DNA of 64,000 nt from Candidatus Aminicenantota bacterium (lineage in GTDB: Bacteria > Acidobacteriota > Aminicenantia > Aminicenantales > Saccharicenantaceae): assembly GCA_017999365.1 (NCBI GenBank), contig JAGNLW010000001.1, positions 1,000,239 through 1,064,238 of the forward strand, in the 5' to 3' direction. Within the stretch, counting starts at the first letter, position 1. Every line of letters starts with the position of its first letter. The position numbers and the translations under genes are program-made. A model generated the notes under the pieces. That model had not been told where the DNA came from. It saw only the letters and a list, made by a program, of their open reading frames with translations, and did no database searches. This document shows positions 17,417 through 24,916 of the stretch, piece after piece.

Positions 17417-18339
17417 CCGCCGCATCCGTCGACTTGTCCGTGGACCTGGGCTTCCTGAAGCTCCGCAACCCCGTCCTGACGGCCAGCGGCACGTTCGGCT
17501 ACGGCCTCGAGTTCGAACCCTACCTCGACCTCGAGAAGCTCGGCGGCTTCGTCGTCAAGGGCCTCTACTACGGGCCCCGCGAGGGCAATCCCCCGCCGCG
17601 CCTGGTCGAGACGGCCGCCGGGCTCATCAACGCCATCGGCCTGCAGGGCGTCGGCGTCGAGGCCTTCGCCGCCAAGGTCCTGCCCAAGCTGCGCGGGCTC
17701 GACACGGCCGTCGTCGTCAACGTCTGCGGCGCGGACGACGACGAGTACGCCCGAGTCGTCGAGTTCCTCGACCGCCAGGAGGGCATCGCCGCCTACGAGC
17801 TCAACATCTCCTGCCCCAACGTCAAGAAGGAGGGGGCCTGCCCGGCCCTCTCGCCGCGGACGACCTTCGACCTCGTCAAGCGCATCAAAGCCCTGACCCG
17901 GCGCCCCCTCATCACCAAGCTCTCGCCGAACGTCACCAGCATCGTCGAGATCGCCCTGGCCGCCGAAGAGGCCGGGACGGACGCCGTGGCCCTCGTCAAC
18001 ACCTTCCTGGCCCTGGCCGTCGACCTCGAGACGCGCCGGCCCAAGCTCGGGAACGTCTACGGCGGCCTGAGCGGCCCGGCCATCAAGCCCATCGCCCTGC
18101 GCATGGTCCACCAGGTGGCCTCGCGCCTGAAGGCGCCCGTCATCGGCATGGGCGGCATCATGACCGGCGCGGACGCCCTGGAGTTCATGGTCGCCGGCGC
18201 GGCCGCGGTCGAGGTCGGCACGGCCAGCTTCGTCGACCCCGACGCCGCCGTCCGGGTCGTCGAGGAAATGGAGGCCTGGTGCCGGAGCCACGGGGTCGCG
18301 GCCGTCCGCGACCTCGTCGGCACGCTCGAGACGCGCTGA
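17407..18339 (+). CDS. pyrD: Dihydroorotate dehydrogenase, class 1B catalytic subunit
   Basis: 310 residues, FMN-dependent TIM barrel oxidising dihydroorotate to orotate in pyrimidine synthesis. Motifs: LRNPVLTASGTFGYG at the N-terminus, GLINAIGLQGVGVE near residue 72, the catalytic-Cys segment ELNISCPNVKKEG near 134, NTFLALAVD and the phosphate-binding VIGMGGIMTGADALEFMVAGA near 240. The catalytic Cys, rather than Ser, places it in class 1, and the adjacent pyrK makes it 1B. It overlaps pyrK by 10 nt; pyrF follows after 26 nt. Confidence 0.96.
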   Translation: MAVTAASVDLSVDLGFLKLRNPVLTASGTFGYGLEFEPYLDLEKLGGFVVKGLYYGPREGNPPPRLVETAAGLINAIGLQGVGVEAFAAKVLPKLRGLDTAVVVNVCGADDDEYARVVEFLDRQEGIAAYELNISCPNVKKEGACPALSPRTTFDLVKRIKALTRRPLITKLSPNVTSIVEIALAAEEAGTDAVALVNTFLALAVDLETRRPKLGNVYGGLSGPAIKPIALRMVHQVASRLKAPVIGMGGIMTGADALEFMVAGAAAVEVGTASFVDPDAAVRVVEEMEAWCRSHGVAAVRDLVGTLETR

Positions 18340-18365
18340 CAACCCCTTTATAGAGAGGAACGCCC

Positions 18366-19091
18366 ATGACCCCGACCAACGCCGACCGCATCATCATCGC
18401 CCTCGACGTCCAGACCAAGGACGAGGGCATCGCCCTGGTCAGCCGGCTCAAGGACGCCCGGACCTTCAAGGTCGGGCTGGAGCTGTTCGCGGCCGAGGGG
18501 CCGGCCCTGTTCCGCAAGCTCAAGGCCCTGCGCAAGGACATCTTCCTCGACCTCAAGCTCCACGACATCCCCAACACCGTGGCCGGGGCCGTCCGCTCGG
18601 CCTTCAAGCACGGCGTCCAGATGACGACCATCCACACCTCGGGGGGGCGGGAGATGATGGCCAAAGCGGCCGAGACGGCCCGGCAGATCGCCGCCGAGAC
18701 CGGCCGGCCCAAGCCCATCCTTCTCGGGGTCACCGTCCTGACCAGCCTCAAGGGCCCGGACCTCGAGGAGGTCGGCCTGAGCGGGGACGTGGCTGCCCAG
18801 GTCCTGCGCCTGGCCGGGCTGGCCAAGGCGGCCGGGATGGACGGCGTCGTCTGCTCGCCCCAGGAGATCGAGGTCCTGCGAAAGGAATACGGTCCGGAGC
18901 TCCTCATCGTCACGCCCGGCATCCGTCCCGTCTGGGCGGCGGCCCAGGACCAGAAGCGGATCATGACCCCGGCCGAGGCCGTGGCCAAGGGCGCGGACTA
19001 CCTCGTCATCGGCCGGCCCATCACGGGCGCGCCGGACCCCAACGAGGCCTTCCTCAAGGTCGTCGCCGAGCTCGATCAGAGCCGGCCGTAG
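18366..19091 (+). CDS. pyrF: Orotidine 5'-phosphate decarboxylase
   Basis: 241 residues; converts OMP to UMP, the last step of the de novo route. The N-terminus (RIIIALDVQTKDEG) and the catalytic DLKLHDIPNT (Asp-x-Lys-x-x-Asp) near residue 59 are intact, as are VVCSPQEIEVLR, VTPGIRP and the terminal phosphate-binding ADYLVIGRPITGAPDP. AGAGAGGA lies 8 nt before the ATG. Third gene of the pyrKDF run. Its 3' end overlaps the convergent Yip1 gene by 16 nt. Confidence 0.97.
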   Translation: MTPTNADRIIIALDVQTKDEGIALVSRLKDARTFKVGLELFAAEGPALFRKLKALRKDIFLDLKLHDIPNTVAGAVRSAFKHGVQMTTIHTSGGREMMAKAAETARQIAAETGRPKPILLGVTVLTSLKGPDLEEVGLSGDVAAQVLRLAGLAKAAGMDGVVCSPQEIEVLRKEYGPELLIVTPGIRPVWAAAQDQKRIMTPAEAVAKGADYLVIGRPITGAPDPNEAFLKVVAELDQSRP

Positions 19092-19666
19092 CGGACGGCG
19101 AAGATCATCCGGACGAACCAGCCCAGGACGATGAAGAGCGCGACGGCGACGACGAAGCTGATCCCCAGGTAGGCAGGGACCTTGTCCTTGGGCGTTCCCA
19201 TCATCGGCGCCTCGAACCCCAGATAGAGGACATAGACGCCGTAGAGCGTCCCCAGGATGACCAACGGGGACAGCCCGGGGACGACATAGAGGATGCCGGC
19301 CACCCAGCCCGGGGTCATGCTGTAGGCGGCCAGCTTGAGCGCCGCGGTCATGTTCTTGGCCGAGGCGAAGCTCGGGGCCAGCTCATTGATGATCAAGGCG
19401 AAGAGGTAGACGGAGGCCAGGGCCAGGACGTAGGTCAGGATGGCGCTGGCCAGGGCGCTGCCGACCGGCCAGCGGTAGCGGCCGACCATGGGCAGGCGGG
19501 TGCCGACGATGATATGCCCGATGAGCTGGGCCGCGGCCGGGACGGCCGCCAGGACCATGATGTAGGTCTTGAACAAGCCCGGGACGGTGGCCGGTTCGGC
19601 CTTGATCCGGGCCCATTCCTCCTTGGGCTTGAGGACGATCGCCTGGACTCTCGCGACGATATCCAT
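19076..19666 (-). CDS. Yip1-domain integral membrane protein
   Basis: 196 residues with four or five hydrophobic helices (for example YIMVLAAVPAAAQLIGHIIVG, ALASAILTYVLALASVYLFAL, ISFVVAVALFIVLGWFVRMIF). The N-terminus, IVLKPKEEWARIKAEPATVPGLF, is the characteristic start of bacterial Yip1-family proteins. Function in bacteria is unknown. GGAGG precedes ATG 19666 and a good promoter lies upstream. The C-terminus overlaps pyrF tail to tail. Confidence 0.85.
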   Translation of the reverse strand: MDIVARVQAIVLKPKEEWARIKAEPATVPGLFKTYIMVLAAVPAAAQLIGHIIVGTRLPMVGRYRWPVGSALASAILTYVLALASVYLFALIINELAPSFASAKNMTAALKLAAYSMTPGWVAGILYVVPGLSPLVILGTLYGVYVLYLGFEAPMMGTPKDKVPAYLGISFVVAVALFIVLGWFVRMIFAVRYGRL

Positions 19667-19693
19667 GGGGGCCTCCTTCCGCGGTGCGGACCG

Positions 19694-19722
19694 ACTATAT
19701 ACCGGGGGCCGGGGGGAGTCAA
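19694..19722 (-). promoter_or_regulatory. Promoter of the Yip1 gene
   Basis: TTGACT (19717-19722), a 17-nt spacer and TATAGT (19694-19699) on the minus strand. Confidence 0.7.
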
Positions 19723-19780
19723 CGGCCGTCGGAGGCCGGCCTCAGCGGCGGCCGGGGACGGCAGGAAGGACGGGGAAGAA

Positions 19781-19856
19781 TGGAGGCGCGGGTCGGACTC
19801 GAACCGACGAATAAAGGTTTTGCAGACCTCTCCCTTAGCCTCTTGGGTACCGCGCC
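19781..19856 (-). tRNA. trnC: tRNA-Cys (GCA), CCA encoded
   Basis: Cloverleaf on the minus strand: acceptor GGCGCGG pairs with CCGCGCC, discriminator U, and encoded CCA (19781-19783). The anticodon stem-loop AGGTCTGCAAAACCT shows GCA. The T arm GTCGGTTCGAGTCCGAC is canonical. It lies 28 nt after tRNA-Gly in the same transcript. Confidence 0.97.
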
Positions 19857-19884
19857 GGTGTCATCATGGACGGAGGAAGATGCT

Positions 19885-19959
19885 TGGAGCGGGCGATGGG
19901 ACTTGAACCCACGACCTTCTGCATGGCAAGCAGACGTTCTACCACTGAACTACGCCCGC
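19885..19959 (-). tRNA. trnG: tRNA-Gly (GCC), CCA encoded
   Basis: Minus strand: acceptor GCGGGCG pairs with CGCCCGC, the anticodon loop CTTGCCATG gives GCC, the T arm is GTGGGTTCAAGTCCCAT, and CCA is encoded. It is first in a two-tRNA transcript. A GTCCTT/AAGGAC hairpin with a GAAA loop (19966-19981) sits just upstream in the leader. Confidence 0.97.
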
Positions 19960-19991
19960 CCGCTCGTCCTTTTTCAAGGACAGCACGCCTT

Positions 19992-20020
19992 AAACTAGCA
20001 GAATCCCGAGGGGCTGTCAA
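19992..20020 (-). promoter_or_regulatory. Promoter of the tRNA-Gly/tRNA-Cys transcript
   Basis: TTGACA (20015-20020), a 17-nt spacer and TAGTTT (19992-19997) on the minus strand, about 30 nt before the tRNA-Gly 5' end. Confidence 0.7.
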
Positions 20021-20052
20021 CCGCCGGATGATCCCTCGCTCGAGCAAAAAAG

Positions 20053-20081
20053 GGGGACACGTACCGAAGGTACATGTCCCC
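20053..20081. repeat. 29-bp REP-like palindrome, copy 5
   Basis: Arms GGGGACACGTACC and GGTACATGTCCCC around GAA. Copy 6 follows 18 nt later; each is preceded by an A-rich run (CAAAAAA). Confidence 0.93.
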
Positions 20082-20099
20082 CATCTCGGGCAAAAAAAA

Positions 20100-20128
20100 G
20101 GGGACATGTACCGAAGGTACGTGTCCCC
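20100..20128. repeat. 29-bp REP-like palindrome, copy 6
   Basis: Arms GGGGACATGTACC and GGTACGTGTCCCC around GAA, just downstream of the secreted-protein gene that ends at 20142. Confidence 0.93.
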
Positions 20129-20141
20129 CTGGAGATCGGGG

Positions 20142-20936
20142 TTACTTGGCCAGGTTGATCTGGACCTCGCTGCCGATGTCGACGGCGTCGCGGGCGGCCA
20201 GGATCTTGATGGTCGAGGTGGCGCCGCGGACGTCGATGATGATGGCGCTGGCGACGGCCTCGCGGGGCAGGTTCGGCTTGGCCCGGTGGAAGACGTTGAG
20301 CTGGTCGCCGATCTGGACGCAGTGCTGGCGGCCCATGTCGATCAGGGCCCACTGGCCGGTGGCCGAGATGTGGAAGTCGTTCTCGATGAAGATGACCTTG
20401 CCCTTCTTGCTGGCGTTGGGGTCCATGTCGCCGAAGCCGAGGTCCTTGCCGATCTCGCCCTCGCCCTCCTCGAACGGCAGGAGGAAGTCGCCGGCCTTGA
20501 TGGTGCCGCAGCCCTTCTCGACCTTGGCCGTGGCCGTGCCGTCGTCGAGCCGGACGATGCGGGCCCGGCCGTGGCGCTCCATGACCGTGCCGAGCTTGGC
20601 CACCTTGGCCCGCAGCCCGACCGTCAGGAAGAGCTGGCCGATCTCGATGCCGTCGGCGGCGCCCTTGTCGATGTAGATGATGTCGCCGTCGCTGAACAGG
20701 CTCTTCTCGTTCATCCGCTCGCCGCCGATGATGCGGATGTCGGGCAGGAGCTTGCCTTCCTCGTGCATGTAGAAGGAGCAGTTGAGGTCGGACTCGTTGA
20801 TGAGCTGGTAGGTCTCGTCGAAGATCTTGGCCTTCCGGATCTGGTCCTGGCCCCCGGGCTGTCCCGGCACGGCCAAGAGCAGGCCGGACAGGGCCAGCAG
20901 TCCCAGGCAGCCGTACAGGATCGGTTTTTGGCGCAT
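20142..20936 (-). CDS. Secreted protein with two FlgT-C-like repeats, function unknown
   Basis: 264 residues, signal peptide MRQKPILYGCLGLLALSGLLLAVPG. Two segments share one pattern: IIYIDKGAADGIEIGQLFLTVG (near residue 85) and ALIDMGRQHCVQIGDQLNVFHRAK (near 200), that is, D-x-G-x(5-6)-IGxxLxVx. This pattern resembles the C-terminal domain of FlgT and related periplasmic proteins; no flagellar genes are nearby, so a flagellar role is not implied. Each repeat is followed by a strand region ending in a charged VRLDDGTATAKVE or IIDVRGATSTIKI segment. The start at 20936 is chosen for AGAGGTG 8 nt upstream. A strong promoter lies at 20975-21004. Confidence 0.75.
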   Translation of the reverse strand: MRQKPILYGCLGLLALSGLLLAVPGQPGGQDQIRKAKIFDETYQLINESDLNCSFYMHEEGKLLPDIRIIGGERMNEKSLFSDGDIIYIDKGAADGIEIGQLFLTVGLRAKVAKLGTVMERHGRARIVRLDDGTATAKVEKGCGTIKAGDFLLPFEEGEGEIGKDLGFGDMDPNASKKGKVIFIENDFHISATGQWALIDMGRQHCVQIGDQLNVFHRAKPNLPREAVASAIIIDVRGATSTIKILAARDAVDIGSEVQINLAK

Positions 20937-20974
20937 CGTCACACCTCTCGGCCGTAGGAGTTCCACCCGGCGTT

Positions 20975-21004
20975 ATTATAGGGGCCGGTCCGAGCGGCTG
21001 TCAA
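20975..21004 (-). promoter_or_regulatory. Strong promoter of the FlgT-C-like gene
   Basis: TTGACA (20999-21004), an 18-nt spacer and TATAAT (20975-20980) on the minus strand; both boxes are perfect consensus. Confidence 0.85.
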
Positions 21005-21028
21005 CACATAGTTAGCACCCGCTCCCGA

Positions 21029-21057
21029 TGGACAAAGGGGCCCGATTTCCATAGAAT
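21029..21057 (+). promoter_or_regulatory. Promoter of ddl-ruvX-mltG
   Basis: TGGACA (21029-21034), a 17-nt spacer and TAGAAT (21052-21057), placing the start of transcription near 21064 and the ddl start 31 nt later. Confidence 0.6.
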
Positions 21058-21094
21058 GGCACCAGCCAATGGATTAGTCGTGCCGCGGGTCCAA

Positions 21095-22159
21095 ATGTCA
21101 AAAAAAACGGTCGTCGGCCTGATCTTCGGGGGGCGCTCGGCCGAGCACGAGGTCTCCCTGGTCTCGGCCGGCGCGGTCCACAAGAACCTCGACCGGGACA
21201 AGTACGAGGTCCGCTCGATCTACATCGCCCGGGACGGGCGCTGGAAGCCCGTCGCGGCCCCGTCGTCCGACATCCGGGCGCTCGAGGCGGGAGCGGCCTT
21301 CTCCTTCCTGCCCTGGGAGCCGGGCGCCCCTCTCGGGGGAGAGCCGGTCGACATCTATTTCCCGGTCCTTCACGGCCCCTTCGGCGAAGACGGGACCATC
21401 CAAGGCCTCCTCGAGATGGCCGGCGTCCCCTATGTCGGGACGGGCGTGCTCGGCTCCGCGGTGGGCATGGACAAGGCCGTGGCCAAGGCCGTCCTCCGCG
21501 ACCGCGGCCTGCCCGTCGTCCCTTCGACGGCGGTGCGCGAGATCGAGTGGCGCGAGAACGCCGGCCAGGTCGCCCGCCGGGTCCGCCGGGCCCTGCCCCT
21601 GCCGCTCTTCGTCAAGCCGGCCAACTTGGGCTCGAGCGTCGGCATCACCAAGGTCAAGGCGTATCCGGAACTCGCGGCCGCCCTCGACCTGGCCTTCCGC
21701 TACGACGCCACGGCCCTCGTCGAGAAGGGCATCGCCGGCCGCGAGCTCGAGGTCAGCGTCCTCGGCAACGAGGCGCCCGAGACGTCCCTCCCCGGCGAGG
21801 TCATCCCCTACAACGAGTTCTACGATTACGACGACAAGTACAAGGACGGCCGGACGACCTTCGCCATCCCGGCCCGGCTCGGCCCCAAGGTCACGGCCCG
21901 CGTCCGGGCCCTGGCCGCGGCCGCCTTCGAAGCCCTGGCCGGCTCCGGCCTGGCCCGGGTCGATTTCTTCCTGGAGAAGGGCACGGGCCGGCTCTATATC
22001 AACGAGATCAACACCATCCCCGGCTTCACCGAGATCAGCATGTATCCCAAGCTGTGGGCCGTCTCGGGCCTGCCCTTTCCGCGCCTGCTCGACCGGCTCG
22101 TCGCCCTCGGCTTCGAGCGGCACCGGGCCCGCAAGACCTGCGTCGAGAGAGCCCGCTGA
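21095..22159 (+). CDS. ddl: D-alanine--D-alanine ligase
   Basis: 354 residues; ATP-grasp enzyme making D-Ala-D-Ala for peptidoglycan. Motifs: GLIFGGRSAEHEVSLVSAGAV at the N-terminus, VLHGPFGEDGTIQGLLE near 100, FVKPANLGSSVGITKVK near 180, the omega-loop EFYDYDDKYKDG near 245 (the Tyr expected in D-Ala-D-Ala rather than D-Ala-D-Lac ligases), and metal-binding FYLEK-type INEINTIPGFTEISMYP near 310. The ATG at 21095 (MSKKTVVGL) fits the family; the frame is open back to 21056, which lies inside the promoter. The stop overlaps the ruvX ATG by 1 nt. Confidence 0.96.
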   Translation: MSKKTVVGLIFGGRSAEHEVSLVSAGAVHKNLDRDKYEVRSIYIARDGRWKPVAAPSSDIRALEAGAAFSFLPWEPGAPLGGEPVDIYFPVLHGPFGEDGTIQGLLEMAGVPYVGTGVLGSAVGMDKAVAKAVLRDRGLPVVPSTAVREIEWRENAGQVARRVRRALPLPLFVKPANLGSSVGITKVKAYPELAAALDLAFRYDATALVEKGIAGRELEVSVLGNEAPETSLPGEVIPYNEFYDYDDKYKDGRTTFAIPARLGPKVTARVRALAAAAFEALAGSGLARVDFFLEKGTGRLYINEINTIPGFTEISMYPKLWAVSGLPFPRLLDRLVALGFERHRARKTCVERAR

Positions 22160-22575
22160 TGCGGGTCCTGGGGATCGACCACGGCGACCGGCACGTCGGC
22201 CTGGCCCTGAGCGATCCCCTGCTCATCACGGCCCAGCCGCTCGGCACCTACCGGCTGACGGGGCGCGAAGCCGAGGACCGGCGCTTCTTCCAGGACCTCG
22301 TGGCCAAGCACGACGTCGGCGAGATCGTCCTCGGCGAGCCCCTGCGCATGGACGGCAGCGCCGGGACGCGGTCGGGCAAGGCCCGGGCCTTCGCCGCCTG
22401 GCTGGAGAAGGCCGTCGGGAAGCCGGTCGTCCTGTTCGACGAACGGCTGACGACGCAACAGGCCCTCAAGGACCTCGACGACGACCGTCTCCGCGGCCCC
22501 AAGAAGAAAGAGTGGGAGGACCAGATCGCGGCCGTCATCATCCTCTCGACCTACCTCGAAAGGAAGCGCGGCTAG
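22159..22575 (+). CDS. ruvX: YqgF/RuvX-type Holliday junction resolvase-like nuclease
   Basis: 138 residues, RNase H-fold protein implicated in pre-16S rRNA 5' end processing and in junction resolution. Starts MRVLGIDHGDRHVGLALSDP with the catalytic Asp in GIDHGD, then EIVLGEPLRMDGSAG, LFDERLTTQQA and the final acidic DQIAAVIILSTYLE. The length is the family norm. It is translationally coupled to ddl (TGATG overlap), and mltG begins 4 nt downstream; the yqgF-mltG pairing is common in bacteria. Confidence 0.93.
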   Translation: MRVLGIDHGDRHVGLALSDPLLITAQPLGTYRLTGREAEDRRFFQDLVAKHDVGEIVLGEPLRMDGSAGTRSGKARAFAAWLEKAVGKPVVLFDERLTTQQALKDLDDDRLRGPKKKEWEDQIAAVIILSTYLERKRG

Positions 22576-22579
22576 GCCG

Positions 22580-23593
22580 ATGGTCCTCCGCGCGCTCCGG
22601 GCCGCCCTCGGCATCGCCGTCTTCGCCGTCCTGTCCCTCGGCGGCTGGCTGGCCAGGGAACTGTCCGCGCCGGCGGCCGCCGCGGACGAGCCGGCCCTGT
22701 TCGAGGTCGGCCCGGGCACCAGCGCCCGGGGCGTCCTCGAGGCCCTCCGCGAGCGGGGCTTCGTGCGGGCCGCCCTGCCCCTGCGCCTGGCCTGCCGGCT
22801 CTATTATCCCGCGGAGACCTTCAAGGCCGGCGAATACATGCTCTCCCCCGCCCTGGCGCCGAAGGAGCTCCTGTTCCGCGTCTTCGGCGGCCGCGTCCAC
22901 CTCCGTCCCGTCACCGTTCCCGAGGGCTTGACCGGAGCCGAGATGGCCGAGCTCCTGCGTCCCGGCGACGCCGCGGGGGCCGAGGCCTTCCGCCGGGCCT
23001 TCGCCGACCCGTCGCCCATCGCCGACTGGGACCCGCGGGCCCGCGACCTCGAAGGGTATCTCTTCCCGGAGACCTATCGCCTGCCTCGAAGCGCCTCCGA
23101 GGCCGATCTCGTCGCCGCCATGGTCGAAGGCTTCCGCCGGGTCTTCGACGAGGGGAGGCGGCGCCGGGCCGCCGCCCTCGGTCTCAGCGTCCGCGACGCC
23201 GTGACCCTGGCCTCGCTCATCGAGGAGGAGACGGCCGTCGCCGGCGAGCGCCGTCTCGTCTCGGCCGTCTTCCACAACCGCCTGCGGATCGGCATGAAGC
23301 TCGACTGCGACCCGACCGTCGCCTACGCCCTCAAGCGCGAGGGCCGCTACACCGGCCGCCTGCTCATCCGGGACCTGGCCTTCCCGTCGCCCTACAACAC
23401 CTACCTCCATGCCGGCCTGCCGCCGGGGCCGATCTCGAACCCCGGACTGGCCTGCCTCGACGCCGCTCTCGATCCCGCGCCGGAGAAGTACCTCTACTTC
23501 GTCGCTCAAGGCGATGGGAGTCATTATTTCAGCCGGACGCTCGGCGAACACAACGACGCGGTGCGGCGGTACCGGGCGTTGAAAAATAATTGA
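22580..23593 (+). CDS. mltG: Endolytic transglycosylase
   Basis: 337 residues, YceG-like. One N-terminal membrane helix (ALGIAVFAVLSLGGWLARELS), a LysM-like segment (FEVGPGTSARGVLEALRERGFV), then the catalytic domain: LEGYLFPETYRLP, LASLIEEETAV with the catalytic Glu, FHNRLRIGMKLDCDPTVAYAL and the signature SPYNTYLHAGLPPGPISNPG near 270. It cuts nascent glycan strands at the periplasmic face of the inner membrane. Last gene of ddl-ruvX-mltG, an envelope-synthesis unit. Confidence 0.95.
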   Translation: MVLRALRAALGIAVFAVLSLGGWLARELSAPAAAADEPALFEVGPGTSARGVLEALRERGFVRAALPLRLACRLYYPAETFKAGEYMLSPALAPKELLFRVFGGRVHLRPVTVPEGLTGAEMAELLRPGDAAGAEAFRRAFADPSPIADWDPRARDLEGYLFPETYRLPRSASEADLVAAMVEGFRRVFDEGRRRRAAALGLSVRDAVTLASLIEEETAVAGERRLVSAVFHNRLRIGMKLDCDPTVAYALKREGRYTGRLLIRDLAFPSPYNTYLHAGLPPGPISNPGLACLDAALDPAPEKYLYFVAQGDGSHYFSRTLGEHNDAVRRYRALKNN

Positions 23594-23606
23594 AATTTGA
23601 TATATT
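23579..23606 (+). promoter_or_regulatory. Promoter of the secreted protein gene at 23785, with a long structured leader
   Basis: TTGAAA (23579-23584), a 16-nt spacer and TATATT (23601-23606). The implied leader is about 170 nt and contains the hairpin CATGCC/GGCATG at 23709-23729. Confidence 0.5.
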
Positions 23607-23784
23607 ACTTCATCCGTTCCGCCTCCCCGGACGCTGGCGTGAGCATCGAGCGAGGGCTGTAAAAGTCCTTTACACGATCCGCCATCCATCCCCGGTAGAG
23701 AGGGCGGCCATGCCGGGAAACTTGGCATGAGACTTGCTCTCTATGATTGCGGAAGTGAACGAGATGAATTTGTCAGGAGGAAAA

Positions 23785-24855
23785 ATGAAGACTTCCCGAA
23801 CGATCGCGGCCGCGCTCGCGCTCCTTTTCGTCGTCAGCGTCCTCACCGTTTCCGTGCAGGCGGCGCCCGGAATGCAGGGCAAGAAACAGGACCCCAAGGC
23901 CGCGGCCAAGGCCCCGGCCAAGTCCGGGATGCCCAAGGAGATTGCGGCTGTGATCCAGGAGGGATTGGCCACCCGTCAGGGCCGTCAGGACATCCCCTTC
24001 AGCTTCTTCAAGCAGCTCGTCCTCCCCGCCCGTGACAACAACCTGTATCCCGTGTTCTTCGTCAAGGCCAAGAACGGCGACCTCGGCTACGCCCCCTCGG
24101 CCTCCGGCTCGGGCGACATGGAGACCAACCTGGTCGCCTTCTTCCAGTTCTTCGAGCCCGCCGCCGACGGGACCATGGCGCCCAAGATGGGCGGCAAGTC
24201 GCAGGTCGCCCTGACCACGCCCGGCGCCGACTACAGCCCCGACAAGGAGGACTGGTACTCCTTCGGCCTGGGCATGCCGGCCGGCAAGTACACCCTGGCC
24301 ATGGTCCTGAGCACGCCCGACATGAAGAAGCTCAGCGTCGCCTACACCGACGTCACTCTGAACGGCCCCGCGGCCTATGAGACCGCCCTCTGGCCGACCG
24401 ATCCCGTCATCGTGACGGCCATGGAGCAGGGCGAACAGGACCAGCGGCCGACGCTCCACCGCGGCTACTTCACCTGGGGCGCCATCAAGTTCTCCGCCAA
24501 TGTGACCGGCGAGATCGCGACCGGCCAGGACCTCGAGGTCTTCTTCTTCGTCCTCGGCGCGGCCTACAAGGATCCTGCGGCCGCCCGTCCCGAGCTCGAC
24601 CTCGAGGTCAGCTTCGAGGTCCAGGACGAGGCCGGCAAGTCCGCCATCAAGTGGGCCCCCCAGACTTACCAGGCCTACTTCGTCAACCAGCCCCTGCCGC
24701 TCGTCCAGACCCTGCAGAAGATGGACGAGAAGGGCACGGTCCTGAGCACCGAGAAGAAGCCCCTGGGCGCCGGCAAGTACGGCCTCGTGGCCACCATCAC
24801 CGACAAGGTCTCGGGCAAGAAGGGCGAAGCCCGGATGGGCTTCACCGTCAAGTAA
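23785..24855 (+). CDS. Secreted protein of unknown function
   Basis: 356 residues with a signal peptide (SRTIAAALALLFVVSVLTVSVQAAPG). Not assigned to a family. After a Lys/Ala-rich linker (KKQDPKAAAKAPAKSG) the protein is beta-rich: an N-terminal portion (FSFFKQLVLPARDNNLYPVF), and a C-terminal half with ATGQDLEVFFFVLGA, LEVSFEVQDEAGKSAI and LGAGKYGLVATITDKVSGKKG. That half resembles the C-terminal beta domain seen in GWxTD proteins nearby (resemblance only). AGGAGG at 23775-23780 fixes the ATG at 23785. It ends in a strong terminator and is monocistronic. Confidence 0.75.
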   Translation: MKTSRTIAAALALLFVVSVLTVSVQAAPGMQGKKQDPKAAAKAPAKSGMPKEIAAVIQEGLATRQGRQDIPFSFFKQLVLPARDNNLYPVFFVKAKNGDLGYAPSASGSGDMETNLVAFFQFFEPAADGTMAPKMGGKSQVALTTPGADYSPDKEDWYSFGLGMPAGKYTLAMVLSTPDMKKLSVAYTDVTLNGPAAYETALWPTDPVIVTAMEQGEQDQRPTLHRGYFTWGAIKFSANVTGEIATGQDLEVFFFVLGAAYKDPAAARPELDLEVSFEVQDEAGKSAIKWAPQTYQAYFVNQPLPLVQTLQKMDEKGTVLSTEKKPLGAGKYGLVATITDKVSGKKGEARMGFTVK

Positions 24856-24880
24856 GCCCGGGTAACGAGAGAGACAGACA

Positions 24881-24914
24881 GGGCCGCCCCCGCGCGGGGG
24901 CGGCCCTTTTTTTT
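24881..24914 (+). terminator. Rho-independent terminator
   Basis: G+C-rich stem GGGCCGCCCCC/GGGGGCGGCCC followed by eight T, downstream of the gene ending at 24855. Confidence 0.93.
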
Positions 24915-24916
24915 GC

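Noticed and set aside
21010..21022. A CIRCE-like half site (GTTAGCACCC) upstream of ddl
   Set aside because: No matching GAGTGCTAA arm at the right spacing; it is within normal promoter sequence.
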